NCBI RefSeq assembly: GCF_030547075.1
Contig: NZ_JAUOQH010000021.1
Span: forward strand, 1 to 64,000
Origin: Alteromonas sp. 1_MG-2023
Lineage (GTDB): Bacteria; Pseudomonadota; Gammaproteobacteria; Enterobacterales; Alteromonadaceae
Direction of reading: 5' to 3'
Length of the DNA stretch: 64,000 nucleotides
Positions 27,708-37,519 of the stretch are shown one piece after another (the first letter of the stretch is position 1; every line of letters begins with the position of its first letter). The notes beneath the pieces were generated by a model that was not told the DNA's origin, made no database searches, and saw only the letters and a program-made list of their open reading frames with translations. A program made the position numbers and the translations under genes.

Positions 27708-29338
27708 CAGAAGAGGCAAAAATCACTTCCTCAAAATCAATCTCTCGCATATGGATAATCCCCATATTAGTGATCGTGGTTGGTGGTTGGATGATTTATC
27801 AACAATGGCAAAATCAAGGCCCATTGATCACCATTGAGTTACAATCTGCCACCGGCATAGAAGTGAACAAAACCCCAATCAAGGTGCGTGACCTAGATGT
27901 AGGCCAGGTGAAAAAAATCACCTTAAAACCCGATTTAGATGGGGTGCTGGTTACCGCCCGTATTGACGCCAATGCCTCTCATCTTCTCACCGACAAAAGC
28001 GAATTTTGGGTGGTGGCACCACGTATTAGTTTTTCAGAAGTATCTGGATTAAATACGCTTTTATCTGGTAGTTATATTGCCATGGCCGCCAATGACAGTG
28101 GCAATGAAAAGCTGGATTTCATTGCTCTTGAACGCCCACCGGTGACGCCGGCAGGTACGCCTGGATTACATGTCATTCTACAAAGCGATGATGAATTTGC
28201 CTACAAGCCTGGCGACCCTATTATTTATAAAGGATTTAAAGTAGGTGAATTTGAAGATGCTGAATTTAATATTGAAGAGCGCGTGGTGTATTACGATGCC
28301 TTTATTCAAGCGCCCTATCATAAGCTTATTACTGCAAATACCCGTTTCTGGGATGTAAGCGGCGTTAAATTCAAGCTTGAATCTAGCGGTGTAAAAATGG
28401 AAACCGGTAGTCTTGAAACCCTGCTAGCCAACGGCATTACCTTTGGTGTACCTGAAGGCGTACAAATAGGTGAGCGAGTGGTAGAGAACGCCTTTTTTAC
28501 CATTTATGGTGACATCGCAACCGCGTCGAATGCCCGTTACAAACTAGCAGCGGAGTATGTGCTTTTGGTTGACGAAAGTGTCCGCGGACTTACCGTAGGC
28601 GCGCCGGTTGAATACCGAGGAATTGAAATAGGTAATGTGACTGCTATTAACTCATTCCCTGAGGTGAAGGGAAATATACTAGAACGTGACTACCCTATTC
28701 CCGTCATCATTAATATTTACCCAGGCAAGGTAAGACAACCCGACACTGAAGAAGGCTTAAGTGCCATTAAGCAAACCATGCGCAATTGGTTACGCAAAGA
28801 TTTAAGAGCCACACTTCGAATGGGAAATGTATTGACGGGTGGCCTGTTTGTAGACCTACAACATGTTTCAAACCCAGATGACACAGGCCAAATAGGTATG
28901 CTCAATGGGTATGAAATTATTCCGACAGTGTCGAATGAATTTACCCAAATTACGCAAAAAGCAGATGCTATTTTAGACAAAATTAATCAATTGCCATTGG
29001 GTGATATGGTATCAAACGTGCTGCTTGCAGTAGAAGATATGAAACTAGCTGCTCAGTCTGTAGAAACCGCCAGTGATGATTTTGACTTACTGATAGAAAA
29101 TGTCGATACCGAATTGCTTAATACCAATTTGAATCAGGTGTTAGTGAGCTTAGACAGCCTACTTAAAAATTACAGCGAAGGTGGTTTGAGCCAGTCTGAA
29201 ATAAAAGAAACTGTAGATACCATGCAAGACACCATGCGTAATTTACAACCTCTGCTATTAAAACTGAATCAATCGCCGAACAGCTTAATATTCACCGACA
29301 GCAATGGTTCGGGTATTGAGCCAAAGGCTAAAAAATAA
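27704..29338 (+). CDS. pqiB: PqiB-type intermembrane transport protein with three MCE domains
   Basis: A 544-aa protein with one N-terminal membrane helix (about 14-33), then three MCE/MlaD domains at roughly 37-130, 150-240 and 277-380, and a C-terminal helical segment (about 415-525). In E. coli PqiB these form stacked hexameric rings with a needle across the periplasm, carrying lipid between membranes. The start is set by the ATGA overlap with pqiA (ATG 27704). The domain layout and length match PqiB rather than the seven-domain YebT/LetB. Confidence 0.93.
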   Translation: MTEEAKITSSKSISRIWIIPILVIVVGGWMIYQQWQNQGPLITIELQSATGIEVNKTPIKVRDLDVGQVKKITLKPDLDGVLVTARIDANASHLLTDKSEFWVVAPRISFSEVSGLNTLLSGSYIAMAANDSGNEKLDFIALERPPVTPAGTPGLHVILQSDDEFAYKPGDPIIYKGFKVGEFEDAEFNIEERVVYYDAFIQAPYHKLITANTRFWDVSGVKFKLESSGVKMETGSLETLLANGITFGVPEGVQIGERVVENAFFTIYGDIATASNARYKLAAEYVLLVDESVRGLTVGAPVEYRGIEIGNVTAINSFPEVKGNILERDYPIPVIINIYPGKVRQPDTEEGLSAIKQTMRNWLRKDLRATLRMGNVLTGGLFVDLQHVSNPDDTGQIGMLNGYEIIPTVSNEFTQITQKADAILDKINQLPLGDMVSNVLLAVEDMKLAAQSVETASDDFDLLIENVDTELLNTNLNQVLVSLDSLLKNYSEGGLSQSEIKETVDTMQDTMRNLQPLLLKLNQSPNSLIFTDSNGSGIEPKAKK

Positions 29339-29383
29339 TGCCAGTTTACTTAGGCGACAACGCCACGTTGTAGAAGGATAACT

Positions 29384-29995
29384 ATGAAAAATCATAATTT
29401 ACATGGGTACAAATTCGTTAATCGAATAAATATCACCAAGCTGGTGATGACCCTACTTTTGGGCGCATCCTTAGTCGGCTGTGTATCTTCTGGCGGCACG
29501 TTGCAGTATTACCTACTTCACTCAACATCATCGCAGGCTACATCTGAAACATCGTCTAGCCTGTTAATCAATAAAATAATCTTGCCCGATTATTTAAAGC
29601 AAAGAGGATTGGTGTATCAAACTAGTTCAACCAATTTACATATTGCCACTGAGCACCTGTGGGCAGAGCCCCTTGATGAAGGTATTACCAAAGCGTTGAA
29701 AGGCGCATTACGTTCAAAAGGGGTAACCTTGCTTACCCACAATGTCGATGCCCAAAACGTTCAAGACTATTTAACCCTGCAGATAGATGACTTTATTGCC
29801 ACTTGGCAAGGCGACATTGTTTTTAGCGGACAATACACACTAAAGCACCTTGATGAAGCTCAATCAGCGATACATTTTGATTACACCTTTCCCCTTGAAA
29901 ATGACGGTTTCCCTGCCAGTATTGAAGTAATGCGGGAGGCTATTACTGCCTTAGCAACCGATATTGCTAGTGACGTCAATCAGATGCAAGAATAA
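29384..29995 (+). CDS. pqiC: PqiC-type outer-membrane lipoprotein
   Basis: A 203-aa lipoprotein: the signal peptide ends in the lipobox LVGC with lipidated Cys33, followed by an ABC-type auxiliary lipoprotein domain (DUF330; LQYYLLHS near the start). In E. coli PqiC anchors the PqiB needle at the outer membrane. It follows pqiB by 45 bp and completes the pqiABC operon. Confidence 0.9.
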   Translation: MKNHNLHGYKFVNRINITKLVMTLLLGASLVGCVSSGGTLQYYLLHSTSSQATSETSSSLLINKIILPDYLKQRGLVYQTSSTNLHIATEHLWAEPLDEGITKALKGALRSKGVTLLTHNVDAQNVQDYLTLQIDDFIATWQGDIVFSGQYTLKHLDEAQSAIHFDYTFPLENDGFPASIEVMREAITALATDIASDVNQMQE

Positions 29996-30000
29996 CATTT

Positions 30001-31110
30001 ATGCTTAATGCCCTTAAAAAGTTCATCGAGCTTGGAACACATAAATCACTATCTGACGACGTAAACCGTCGAATCAGAGTAGTAAACATGTTTTCTGCCG
30101 TGGGCATGGCATTAACCTTCATACTAGGTTTTAGGGCACTATTCGCTCAGGATATTCAGCTTACTTTTATTTTGCTAACGGCCAGTATTTTGTTTGCTAT
30201 AGCGTATAAAATGCAAGCGACGATAGGCGCTAAACGGGGTAGTTTTATTTCTGCGATGGTTATCATCGCTTGCTTAATGTCGTTGATGTTAATACTGGTT
30301 GTTACTGGTGGAAACGCAGGTACTGGGCCACTCTGGATATTCACCGTGCCCCCCGTCACTATGTTCTTTACCGGCTTTCGCCGTGGCATTTTAGCGCTTA
30401 CAGGGTTTATCTCGCTGGTAGTTATTGTGCTGTTTGCCCCAGATAATGCCCTACTTACTACTGAATATTCTTTCGAATTTAAAACTCGCCTGCTCTATTC
30501 ATTTATCACCGTATCCTTCTTATCTGCATTTTATGAGTACAGCCGCCAACGCAGTTACAACACAGCAATGTACTTAAGCGAACAATTCGAACGCCAAGCG
30601 CGCTACGACCCACTCACCACGTTATTAAACCGTCGTGGTGGTCAACAACAGCTTGAGCAAGAGCTCAGCAGAATGCAGCGAAATAATAAGCCCTTTTCTA
30701 TCGCGCTTGCAGATATAGACAGGTTTAAGTCCATTAACGATACCTTTGGCCACGACGCGGGTGATGAAGTATTAAAGCAAGTTTCAGATGCATTTAGCCG
30801 CAGGTTAAGAGTGCAAGATAGCCTTTCACGTTGGGGCGGCGAAGAGTTTCTATTTATATTCCCCGAAACTAGCGAACAAGACGCTAAAAACGTTACGGAA
30901 CAAATTAGGGAAAATCTGAGTGCTAGATCAATCCCAATAAATGATAAACATCACCAAGTAACCTCAAGCTTCGGCGTATGTGAAATTACCCCTTCAATCA
31001 CACTGACCACCGCGCTTAATCTAGCCGATCAAGCTTTGTATCAGGCGAAAAATAACGGCCGCAATAAGGTGTGTACCGCATCAGAGTTAAAGCCAAAAGC
31101 ACACGATTAG
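30001..31110 (+). CDS. membrane-bound diguanylate cyclase (GGDEF)
   Basis: A 369-aa protein with about six helices in the first 180 residues (a MASE-like sensor, subtype not identified) and a GGDEF domain at about 200-360. The active-site motif is GGEEF at 279-283, with the substrate motifs DIDRFKSINDTFGHDAGD and the inhibitory RxxD site R270-D273. It should thus be an active cyclic-di-GMP synthase with product inhibition. It begins only 5 bases after pqiC, so it is probably read with the pqi operon; no EAL domain is attached. Confidence 0.93.
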   Translation: MLNALKKFIELGTHKSLSDDVNRRIRVVNMFSAVGMALTFILGFRALFAQDIQLTFILLTASILFAIAYKMQATIGAKRGSFISAMVIIACLMSLMLILVVTGGNAGTGPLWIFTVPPVTMFFTGFRRGILALTGFISLVVIVLFAPDNALLTTEYSFEFKTRLLYSFITVSFLSAFYEYSRQRSYNTAMYLSEQFERQARYDPLTTLLNRRGGQQQLEQELSRMQRNNKPFSIALADIDRFKSINDTFGHDAGDEVLKQVSDAFSRRLRVQDSLSRWGGEEFLFIFPETSEQDAKNVTEQIRENLSARSIPINDKHHQVTSSFGVCEITPSITLTTALNLADQALYQAKNNGRNKVCTASELKPKAHD

Positions 31111-31129
31111 TTACAATTGATAAATAACT

Positions 31130-31161
31130 TTGACACAGTTTGGCGTTACACTGCACATAGT
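31130..31161 (+). promoter_or_regulatory. possible promoter of the first RND operon
   Basis: A perfect -35 hexamer TTGACA lies at 31130-31135, 20 bases after the diguanylate cyclase stop. The -10 box is not clear (CACATAGTT around 31154-31162, spacing slightly long). It is the only promoter-like signal between the pqi-cyclase genes and the RND adaptor. Confidence 0.35.
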
Positions 31162-31186
31162 TAATTAATATAGAAAAGAACTAATC

Positions 31187-32341
31187 ATGAAGTGGATGAA
31201 ATTCATACTGCCTGTAGCAATACTAATAGTCAGTTATTTTATAATGAAAGGAATTGAAGCATCAGCTTCAGATTCAGTAATTACGGAAGCAGTCGATACC
31301 CGTCCCACCGTCACTATCAAGCAAGTTAATCTTGAAAGCTCGGTCATCACACTTTCTTCTTACGGTGAAGTTCAACCTCTTGAGAGCACCAATCTTGCAG
31401 CTCAAGTGTCAGGCGAAGTTGAATCATGGAATCCTAAATTTGTTAGCGGCGGATTAATTCGCCGTGGCGAAGTTCTCTTCTCTGTAGAGAAAGACGCTTA
31501 CGAGGCAGCATTACTGCTAGCCCAAGCAAACCTATCCAGTGCACAGGCTCAGTTAATTCAGGAACAAGCCCAAGCAGATGTGGCAGCGCAAGAAGCCAAG
31601 TCTATGCCTGATGCAAGAGTGACCGATTTATACTTAAGAAAGCCTCAAGTCATGAGCGCTCAAGCTTCCGTTAAGTCAGCAGAAGCACAACTTAAAATTG
31701 CTAAACGCGACTTAGATAACTGCGAGATAACCGCACCTTACGATGCATTAGTTATTTCGCGGGAAATAAGTACCGGTGATTATGTTACTCAAGGTACTAC
31801 AGCAGCCGTTATTAATAACATAGAACAGGCAGAAATCACCTTCCCTATCGCAGGGTTCGACCGCGTATTTTTAGACGACAATACCTTAGGTAAGAAAGCC
31901 ACATTAATTTTAGACGACCTAAGTAAAACTCAAGTGAATGCTATTATTCACCGAGATACGGGCGTGATAGATAACGCTACCCGTATGACTCACTTTGTTG
32001 CTCGAATTGAAGATCCTTACGCCTTAAATTCCACTCATCCAATAGTAAAATTTGGCACCTACACCACCATTAGCTTTGAAGGTAAAAAGTTAGAAGATGT
32101 ATACCGCATCCCACAAGAATTGGTGACCAACCGCACGTTGTGGACAATTGATGAAGAAAACAAATTGGTGTCACAGAAAATTCAAGTAATTCGTGAAGAT
32201 GGCGGGGACTTTCTCATTCAAGGTACGTTTAACCCGAACAAAGTGGTGATGTCTTTACCTGAGTACCCTCAAAATGGCATGGAAGTGAAAATCATCGATA
32301 ATAGCGCTGATTTTGCGGCAAACAGCGATACCGCGAAATAG
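31187..32341 (+). CDS. RND efflux periplasmic adaptor subunit
   Basis: A 384-aa membrane-fusion protein (HlyD/AcrA class). A single N-terminal helix (about 5-22) without a lipobox anchors it. The barrel-sandwich strands flank a coiled-coil hairpin (about 105-190, rich in Ala and Gln), with the second lipoyl half at NCEITAPYDALVISREISTG. It feeds substrates to the RND pump 10 bp downstream. No outer-membrane TolC-type gene is adjacent. The substrate is unknown. Confidence 0.88.
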   Translation: MKWMKFILPVAILIVSYFIMKGIEASASDSVITEAVDTRPTVTIKQVNLESSVITLSSYGEVQPLESTNLAAQVSGEVESWNPKFVSGGLIRRGEVLFSVEKDAYEAALLLAQANLSSAQAQLIQEQAQADVAAQEAKSMPDARVTDLYLRKPQVMSAQASVKSAEAQLKIAKRDLDNCEITAPYDALVISREISTGDYVTQGTTAAVINNIEQAEITFPIAGFDRVFLDDNTLGKKATLILDDLSKTQVNAIIHRDTGVIDNATRMTHFVARIEDPYALNSTHPIVKFGTYTTISFEGKKLEDVYRIPQELVTNRTLWTIDEENKLVSQKIQVIREDGGDFLIQGTFNPNKVVMSLPEYPQNGMEVKIIDNSADFAANSDTAK

Positions 32342-32351
32342 GAGCACTGCC

Positions 32352-35300
32352 ATGATTAAAACGAAATCTGAAACCGGTATTATTGCGTGGTTTGCGAATA
32401 ATGCCGTAGCCGCCAACTTGTTAATGATATTCATCATCATCATGGGGCTAGCCAGCTACTTTACTATTCAGCGCCAAATGTTTCCTAATATTGAAATAAA
32501 CTATATCTCGATATCGGCGCAATACCCTGGTGCATCCCCCCAAGAAATCGAAGAAAGTATTCTTATTAAGGTGGAAGAGTCGCTAAAAGACGTTACCGAG
32601 ATAAATAGAACGGTAGCCCGTGCATTCCGTGACTATGGCACATTAGAGCTTGAAATTGATACCGACGAAGAGCTAACAGATGTACTTGATAAAGTAAAAC
32701 TACGGGTAGATAGTATAGCCACCTTCCCTGCCGGTATGGAGCCGGTGAATATTTCTCAAATTGAGTTTCGCCAAGAAGTCATAGATATGCCTTTGGTAGG
32801 CGACTTACCTCTTCCCGAGCTTAAGGCTATTGCCAAAGACATTGAAGATGAGTTACTTCAGCTGGGTAATGTATCTTTGGTTAACTTATCAGCACCAAGT
32901 GACGAAATAGCCATTGAAATCAAGCCTGAAATGCTGCGCAAATATAACTTAACCATTGCCGATGTTAGTCGCGCAGTGGGTAACTATTCAGCCAATATTT
33001 CTGCGGGCCAATTACGTACAAACGCAGGTATCATCTCTGTTCGAGTGGAAAATCAATACTACAGTGGCAGTGAGTTTGCGCAAATTCCCGTTAAAATTGG
33101 TACCGCTGGTGCAAAAGTTACATTAGGGGATATTGCAGTAATTAAAGACGGCTTTACCGAAGGTGAACGCTACTTCAAGTTCAACGGTAAAAACGCGATT
33201 TTCATGTCGGTAAGTGCAACTAAGAGCCAAAATACAATTCCGGTCGCGAACACGGTTAAAGCCTATATAGAGCAAAGAAATAAAACCTTGCCAGATGGGG
33301 TAAGTTTAGAAGTGTTGGTTGATATGACCTACTACCTCAACGCCCGCTTAGACATGATGCTTAAAAACTTATTCCAGGGCTCTATTCTTGTTGCCTTAAT
33401 GCTTACCCTCTTTTTACGCTTTAAATTAGCGTTATGGGTTATGGTAGGGTTACCTGTGTGTTTCTTGGGCGCGGTTATGTTGATGCCTGTTTTCGGAATA
33501 AGCATCAATATCTTATCGTTATTCGCGTTTATTATGGTGTTAGGTATTGTGGTAGACGATGCCATAGTTATAGGAGAAAGCGCTTATACTGAAATAGAAA
33601 GCAAGGGCGGCGGTATCGACAATGTAGTACGTGGCGCAAAACGTGTTGCTACACCAGCCACATTCGGTGTATTGACCACTATTGCGGTATTTGCTCCTTT
33701 TACCCTTAGTAGCGGACCTGAAGGCACTTTCTTCTACAATATTGCCATTGTGGTTATTTTCTGTTTGGTATTCAGTTTAATTGAATCAAAACTGATATTA
33801 CCTGCGCATATTGCCCATACTCACTTCTCTCCCATCAAAAAAGGCAGCTGGCGGGACAAATTCAACACCAAATTTTATGGTTTCGTGAATGGTCCATACA
33901 AACGCACGGTGGAACGCGCATTAAAGTGGCGTTGGGCAGTATTCTTCCTTTTCTTTGGCATATTGATGATTAGTATTGGTTTAATTAACGCAAATTATGT
34001 TCGCATGGTTCCTAATCCCAAAGTGCCCCACGACTTTCCTAGTGTGCGCATTGAAATGAACGAAAACGTGTCTGATGAAGCCACAATAATTGCGTTAAAA
34101 ACCATAGAGCAAACTATTTTAAATGTTGAAGAGCAGGTTATAGAAGAATTCGGTACAGGTATGATCCGCGATAGGCTTGTCTTCAATGAAGAGCGTACCG
34201 AAGGCCGAATCCTTACGCCTCTGGTTCACGAAGACGAACGCCCTATCGATACTTTTGAACTAGCAAGGCGCTGGCGCGAAGCCATACCAGAAATACCCGG
34301 CATGAAGTCGTTCATCGTGGTAGATGATGTCAATGGTGGCGGCAATGACGGTGAGTTTGGCTACCTACTGTTTGGCCCGGATATCAACACACTGAACGCT
34401 GCTGGTCTGAAGTTTATTGAAATGCTGCAACAACAAGATGGGCTATTTGATGTTAGTTCAACCATAGATCCAGCCAGCAAAGAAGTACAATTAGTCATGT
34501 TGCCCGTGGCATACGACCTAGGCCTAACGTTATCAGATATTGCCTCTCAAGTAGGCGCTAGTTTCTACGGCGGCGAAGCCCAGCGAGTTATTCGTAATGG
34601 CGAGGAGGTGAAGGTAATGGTGCGCTATCCCGAACTTACCCGAGAGCGTTTTGCCGATTTAAAATATACCGTTATCAAAACGCCTGAAGGCCGTGATGTA
34701 CTGCTTGGTGACGTAGTCTTGTTGGAAGAAAAACCTGGGATTAGTTACATTCGCCGCGAAGGTGGTTATCGCAGCGTGTATGTGTGGGGCAATATTGATG
34801 AAGAGGCTGTAGAGCCGAACGAAGTAGTAGAGCAAATTAAGGAAAAGCTATTACCGCAACTTCAAGAAGAATTCCCTTCAGTGATGACTGAGTTAGGCGG
34901 TGACATTGAAGAGCAACAAGCGCAGCAAAGTGAGCAATTATTGTTTTTCTTAGCCGCTATGATCATGGTTTATATACTATTAGCGGTACCGCTTAAAAGC
35001 TACGGGCAACCACTTATTATAATGTCGGTTATTCCGTTTAGCTTTACTGGGGCCATATGGGGGCACTTCTGGCTCGATCTAGATTTAAGCATGATGTCTA
35101 CCTTTGGCCTGATAGCCGCCGCTGGTGTGGTAATAAATGACTCCCTAGTAATGACAGACTTTGTCAATCAGCGCCGCGCTCAAGGTTACAGTGTAAGAGA
35201 AGCCGTAACCGAAGCAGGTAGCGCACGTTTTAGAGCTATCACACTGACCTCTATTACGACCTTTGCCGGTGTACTACCTATTATGTTTGAAAGCAGCCTA

Positions 35301-35537
35301 CAAGCAGCATTCGTGGTACCTATGGCCGCTGCACTCGGGTTTGCCGTGCTTTACGCTACACTGGTCACGCTTATTCTCGTTCCTTGCTTGTACTTAATCT
35401 TGCTGGATTTGGCCGTACCGTTTTCATGGATAAAAAGTAAAATTTCCCGTAGATCTCGCGTAAATGACGTTAAGGCTCAAAGTGAGAATGACTCTTCAGG
35501 TAAGAATACTGGCGAAGTAAAATACGAAACACAATAG
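32352..35537 (+). CDS. RND efflux pump permease (first system)
   Basis: A 1061-aa AcrB/MMPL-superfamily pump with twelve helices in two halves and two large periplasmic loops. The proton-relay Asp pair is in LGIVVDDAIVIGE (helix 4), and helix 11 holds GVVINDSLVMTDF. The start is ATG 32352 after GGAG; 13 further upstream codons overlap the adaptor end and are probably untranslated. With its adaptor it forms a two-gene operon without a linked regulator. Substrate class cannot be assigned from sequence. Confidence 0.9.
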   Translation: MIKTKSETGIIAWFANNAVAANLLMIFIIIMGLASYFTIQRQMFPNIEINYISISAQYPGASPQEIEESILIKVEESLKDVTEINRTVARAFRDYGTLELEIDTDEELTDVLDKVKLRVDSIATFPAGMEPVNISQIEFRQEVIDMPLVGDLPLPELKAIAKDIEDELLQLGNVSLVNLSAPSDEIAIEIKPEMLRKYNLTIADVSRAVGNYSANISAGQLRTNAGIISVRVENQYYSGSEFAQIPVKIGTAGAKVTLGDIAVIKDGFTEGERYFKFNGKNAIFMSVSATKSQNTIPVANTVKAYIEQRNKTLPDGVSLEVLVDMTYYLNARLDMMLKNLFQGSILVALMLTLFLRFKLALWVMVGLPVCFLGAVMLMPVFGISINILSLFAFIMVLGIVVDDAIVIGESAYTEIESKGGGIDNVVRGAKRVATPATFGVLTTIAVFAPFTLSSGPEGTFFYNIAIVVIFCLVFSLIESKLILPAHIAHTHFSPIKKGSWRDKFNTKFYGFVNGPYKRTVERALKWRWAVFFLFFGILMISIGLINANYVRMVPNPKVPHDFPSVRIEMNENVSDEATIIALKTIEQTILNVEEQVIEEFGTGMIRDRLVFNEERTEGRILTPLVHEDERPIDTFELARRWREAIPEIPGMKSFIVVDDVNGGGNDGEFGYLLFGPDINTLNAAGLKFIEMLQQQDGLFDVSSTIDPASKEVQLVMLPVAYDLGLTLSDIASQVGASFYGGEAQRVIRNGEEVKVMVRYPELTRERFADLKYTVIKTPEGRDVLLGDVVLLEEKPGISYIRREGGYRSVYVWGNIDEEAVEPNEVVEQIKEKLLPQLQEEFPSVMTELGGDIEEQQAQQSEQLLFFLAAMIMVYILLAVPLKSYGQPLIIMSVIPFSFTGAIWGHFWLDLDLSMMSTFGLIAAAGVVINDSLVMTDFVNQRRAQGYSVREAVTEAGSARFRAITLTSITTFAGVLPIMFESSLQAAFVVPMAAALGFAVLYATLVTLILVPCLYLILLDLAVPFSWIKSKISRRSRVNDVKAQSENDSSGKNTGEVKYETQ

Positions 35538-35563
35538 TATGTTGTATTAATATCTGGATACCC

Positions 35564-35585
35564 CCCATCGCTACTTAGCGGTGGG
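35564..35585. terminator. GC-rich hairpin between convergent RND and tetR genes
   Basis: A 9-bp stem (CCCATCGCT/AGCGGTGGG, one G-T pair) with a 4-base loop, 26 bases after the RND stop. There is no good U-run, so it may be a weak or Rho-helped terminator. Confidence 0.45.
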
Positions 35586-35668
35586 AGTTTAGATGACTAT
35601 CTATCTATTTATACCAGGCTCAACGTAGTGAAGCTCATAAGTGATAGGAAATGGGAATTCTTACTGTA

Positions 35669-36286
35669 CTACTCATTAACCTCATAGCGGCTAAGAATTA
35701 GCGCGGTCGCACTTTTGGCTATCTGCATTTTTCGCTCTTCTGTAAGCGGGTCTTCCAGCTTGAATAGCTGAGGCCAAAAACACTGCCCCTTTACAAGGCT
35801 ATCCATTTCTTCAACCACCTGGTCTATATCGTCAAAGGCCATTCGATTATCTTTTTTAGCGCTTCTTAACCACTTGTGCATGGCTTTTTCTTGGGCTTGA
35901 AGTTGGGCAACTTCATCTTTCAATCTAGAAGGCTCATAGAAAAAATGACCGATAGCTACGCGAGCTAACTCTAGGTGTTCGTCGCCACTCATAAAGTTAA
36001 TATCAATTAAAATCATGCTAATTAACTGGTCGGCTAATGCTTGCGTGGGATCATACGGCGCTCCATTATCAACAAGTGCAGTATGCCATTGCTCTTTGAT
36101 AAGGTGCATCACCAACTCTTCTTTGGCGGAAAAGTGGTTATAAACGGTTCTTTTAGACACGTTCGCTAGCTCAGCCAGCTTATCCATGCTGGTGCCGTTT
36201 ACTCCAAATTCCTGAAATGCATGTTTAGCTGCTTGAATAATAGCATCTCGCTTAACATCACTTCGCGTTCGAGTTGTGCTAGTCAT
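35669..36286 (-). CDS. TetR/AcrR family transcriptional regulator
   Basis: A 205-aa repressor with an N-terminal TetR helix-turn-helix at about residues 32-51 (TSMDKLAELANVSKRTVYNHF) and a variable ligand-binding domain. It is divergent from the second RND operon with a 156-bp gap that contains candidate operators, so it most likely represses that pump and itself, with a pump substrate as inducer (inference). It is convergent with the first RND operon. Confidence 0.92.
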   Translation of the reverse strand: MTSTTRTRSDVKRDAIIQAAKHAFQEFGVNGTSMDKLAELANVSKRTVYNHFSAKEELVMHLIKEQWHTALVDNGAPYDPTQALADQLISMILIDINFMSGDEHLELARVAIGHFFYEPSRLKDEVAQLQAQEKAMHKWLRSAKKDNRMAFDDIDQVVEEMDSLVKGQCFWPQLFKLEDPLTEERKMQIAKSATALILSRYEVNE

Positions 36287-36323
36287 AATCCCATTGCCTA
36301 AAAATAATATACTTTCATTTTAC

Positions 36324-36396
36324 ACCGCACAGTTTACTTTTCAATGGATGATCTCTAAAATGCACCGTTCAGTTTACTTTTAATATATGTAAACAT
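36324..36396. promoter_or_regulatory. candidate TetR operators upstream of the second RND operon
   Basis: Two 22-23 bp direct repeats of the type CACCGnnCAGTTTACTTTT lie at 36324-36346 and 36363-36384, with a period of 39 bp. The right copy also forms a dyad GTTTAC (36372-36377)/GTAAAC (36389-36394) just upstream of a -10-like TATACT at 36404-36409. The placement between divergent tetR and adaptor genes is what an autoregulated efflux repressor would have. Confidence 0.6.
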
Positions 36397-36442
36397 AGTC
36401 GTCTATACTGTATTCACCTTTAATCCGGATCGAAAAATTCCT

Positions 36443-37516
36443 ATGCCCATTTCGCAAATTCGTTATGTAATAGCGTTCGCTGCTTTAACTATTTTTACTC
36501 TATCAGGGTGTTCATCTGAGGATGATACGCAACAAAAAACAATCCCCCCTCGTTATGTAAAACTTGCAACCGTTAGCGAAGTACCTACGTTCGATGAATT
36601 TACTTTCCCAGCTGTTGTTTCTGCGGTTAAAACCATCGACCTTAGCTTTGAAGTGTCAGGGCGACTTGTTCAAATGGATTTGGTGACCGGTAGCGATATT
36701 CAAGAAGGAAAGCTGCTAGCCACTATTGATAGGCAGCCGTTCGAACGTATAGTAGACGAACAGCGTACGCGTTTAGAGCAATCCAAGCGAGAATTTGACC
36801 GAATCCAAAAAATGTACGCGCAAAAGCTCGTGGCACAAAGCACGCTTGATACTGCCAAAACAGCCTATGAATTAGCGGAAATAGAACTAAAAACCGCTAA
36901 ACAAGACTTAAGTTATACGCAGCTTTATGCCCCATTTGATGCAAAGGTTTCCCAGCGTTTAGTCGAAAACAATAGCTTCGTGGCAGCGGGCACGCCGATA
37001 GCTCGCATTCAAGATTTATCTAAAATTTACTTCAATATCAACATTCCTGAGCGATTGCTTACTGCCAACCTCAATCGTCAAATTAATCAAGCCAGTGCGT
37101 CTTTAACTACGAATAGTAGTAAATGGTATCCAGTCTCGTACGTTGAGCATAACACTCAACCCGATCCAGTTTCACAAACTTACGAAGCCGTGTTCGCCAT
37201 GGAGCCTTTAAAGGAATTCCAATTAACTCCCGGGGCACGTGCGGTCGTTAAGGTACAATTAGAAGGTTCATTGTTTAATGATGGTGTGGTAGTTCCTGTA
37301 CAAGCCCTTGTAGGCGACAAAGCCTCTGGTTTCTCAGTATGGGTTTACGATGAACCAAGTCAATTGGTACACAAAGAGAGTGTAACTGTTGAGCATATAC
37401 GCGAAGAGTTCGCGATACTCAAAGGTGAATTATCGCTAGGACAACAAGTCGTTGCTGCCGGCGCGACGAAGATGCGAGCAGACATGAAAGTTCTTCCTTA
37501 TGAGGGAGAAAAGTAA
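36443..37516 (+). CDS. RND efflux adaptor, lipoprotein type
   Basis: A 357-aa membrane-fusion protein with a lipoprotein signal peptide (lipobox LSGC, Cys23), so it is anchored by lipid in the inner membrane. The barrel-sandwich segment (FEVSGRLVQMDLVTGSDIQEG) is followed by a helical hairpin (about 100-160) and the second lipoyl half (YTQLYAPFDAKVSQRLVE). It is 3 bp from the pump gene and divergent from tetR, forming a regulated efflux unit. Confidence 0.9.
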   Translation: MPISQIRYVIAFAALTIFTLSGCSSEDDTQQKTIPPRYVKLATVSEVPTFDEFTFPAVVSAVKTIDLSFEVSGRLVQMDLVTGSDIQEGKLLATIDRQPFERIVDEQRTRLEQSKREFDRIQKMYAQKLVAQSTLDTAKTAYELAEIELKTAKQDLSYTQLYAPFDAKVSQRLVENNSFVAAGTPIARIQDLSKIYFNINIPERLLTANLNRQINQASASLTTNSSKWYPVSYVEHNTQPDPVSQTYEAVFAMEPLKEFQLTPGARAVVKVQLEGSLFNDGVVVPVQALVGDKASGFSVWVYDEPSQLVHKESVTVEHIREEFAILKGELSLGQQVVAAGATKMRADMKVLPYEGEK

Positions 37517-37519
37517 TTT

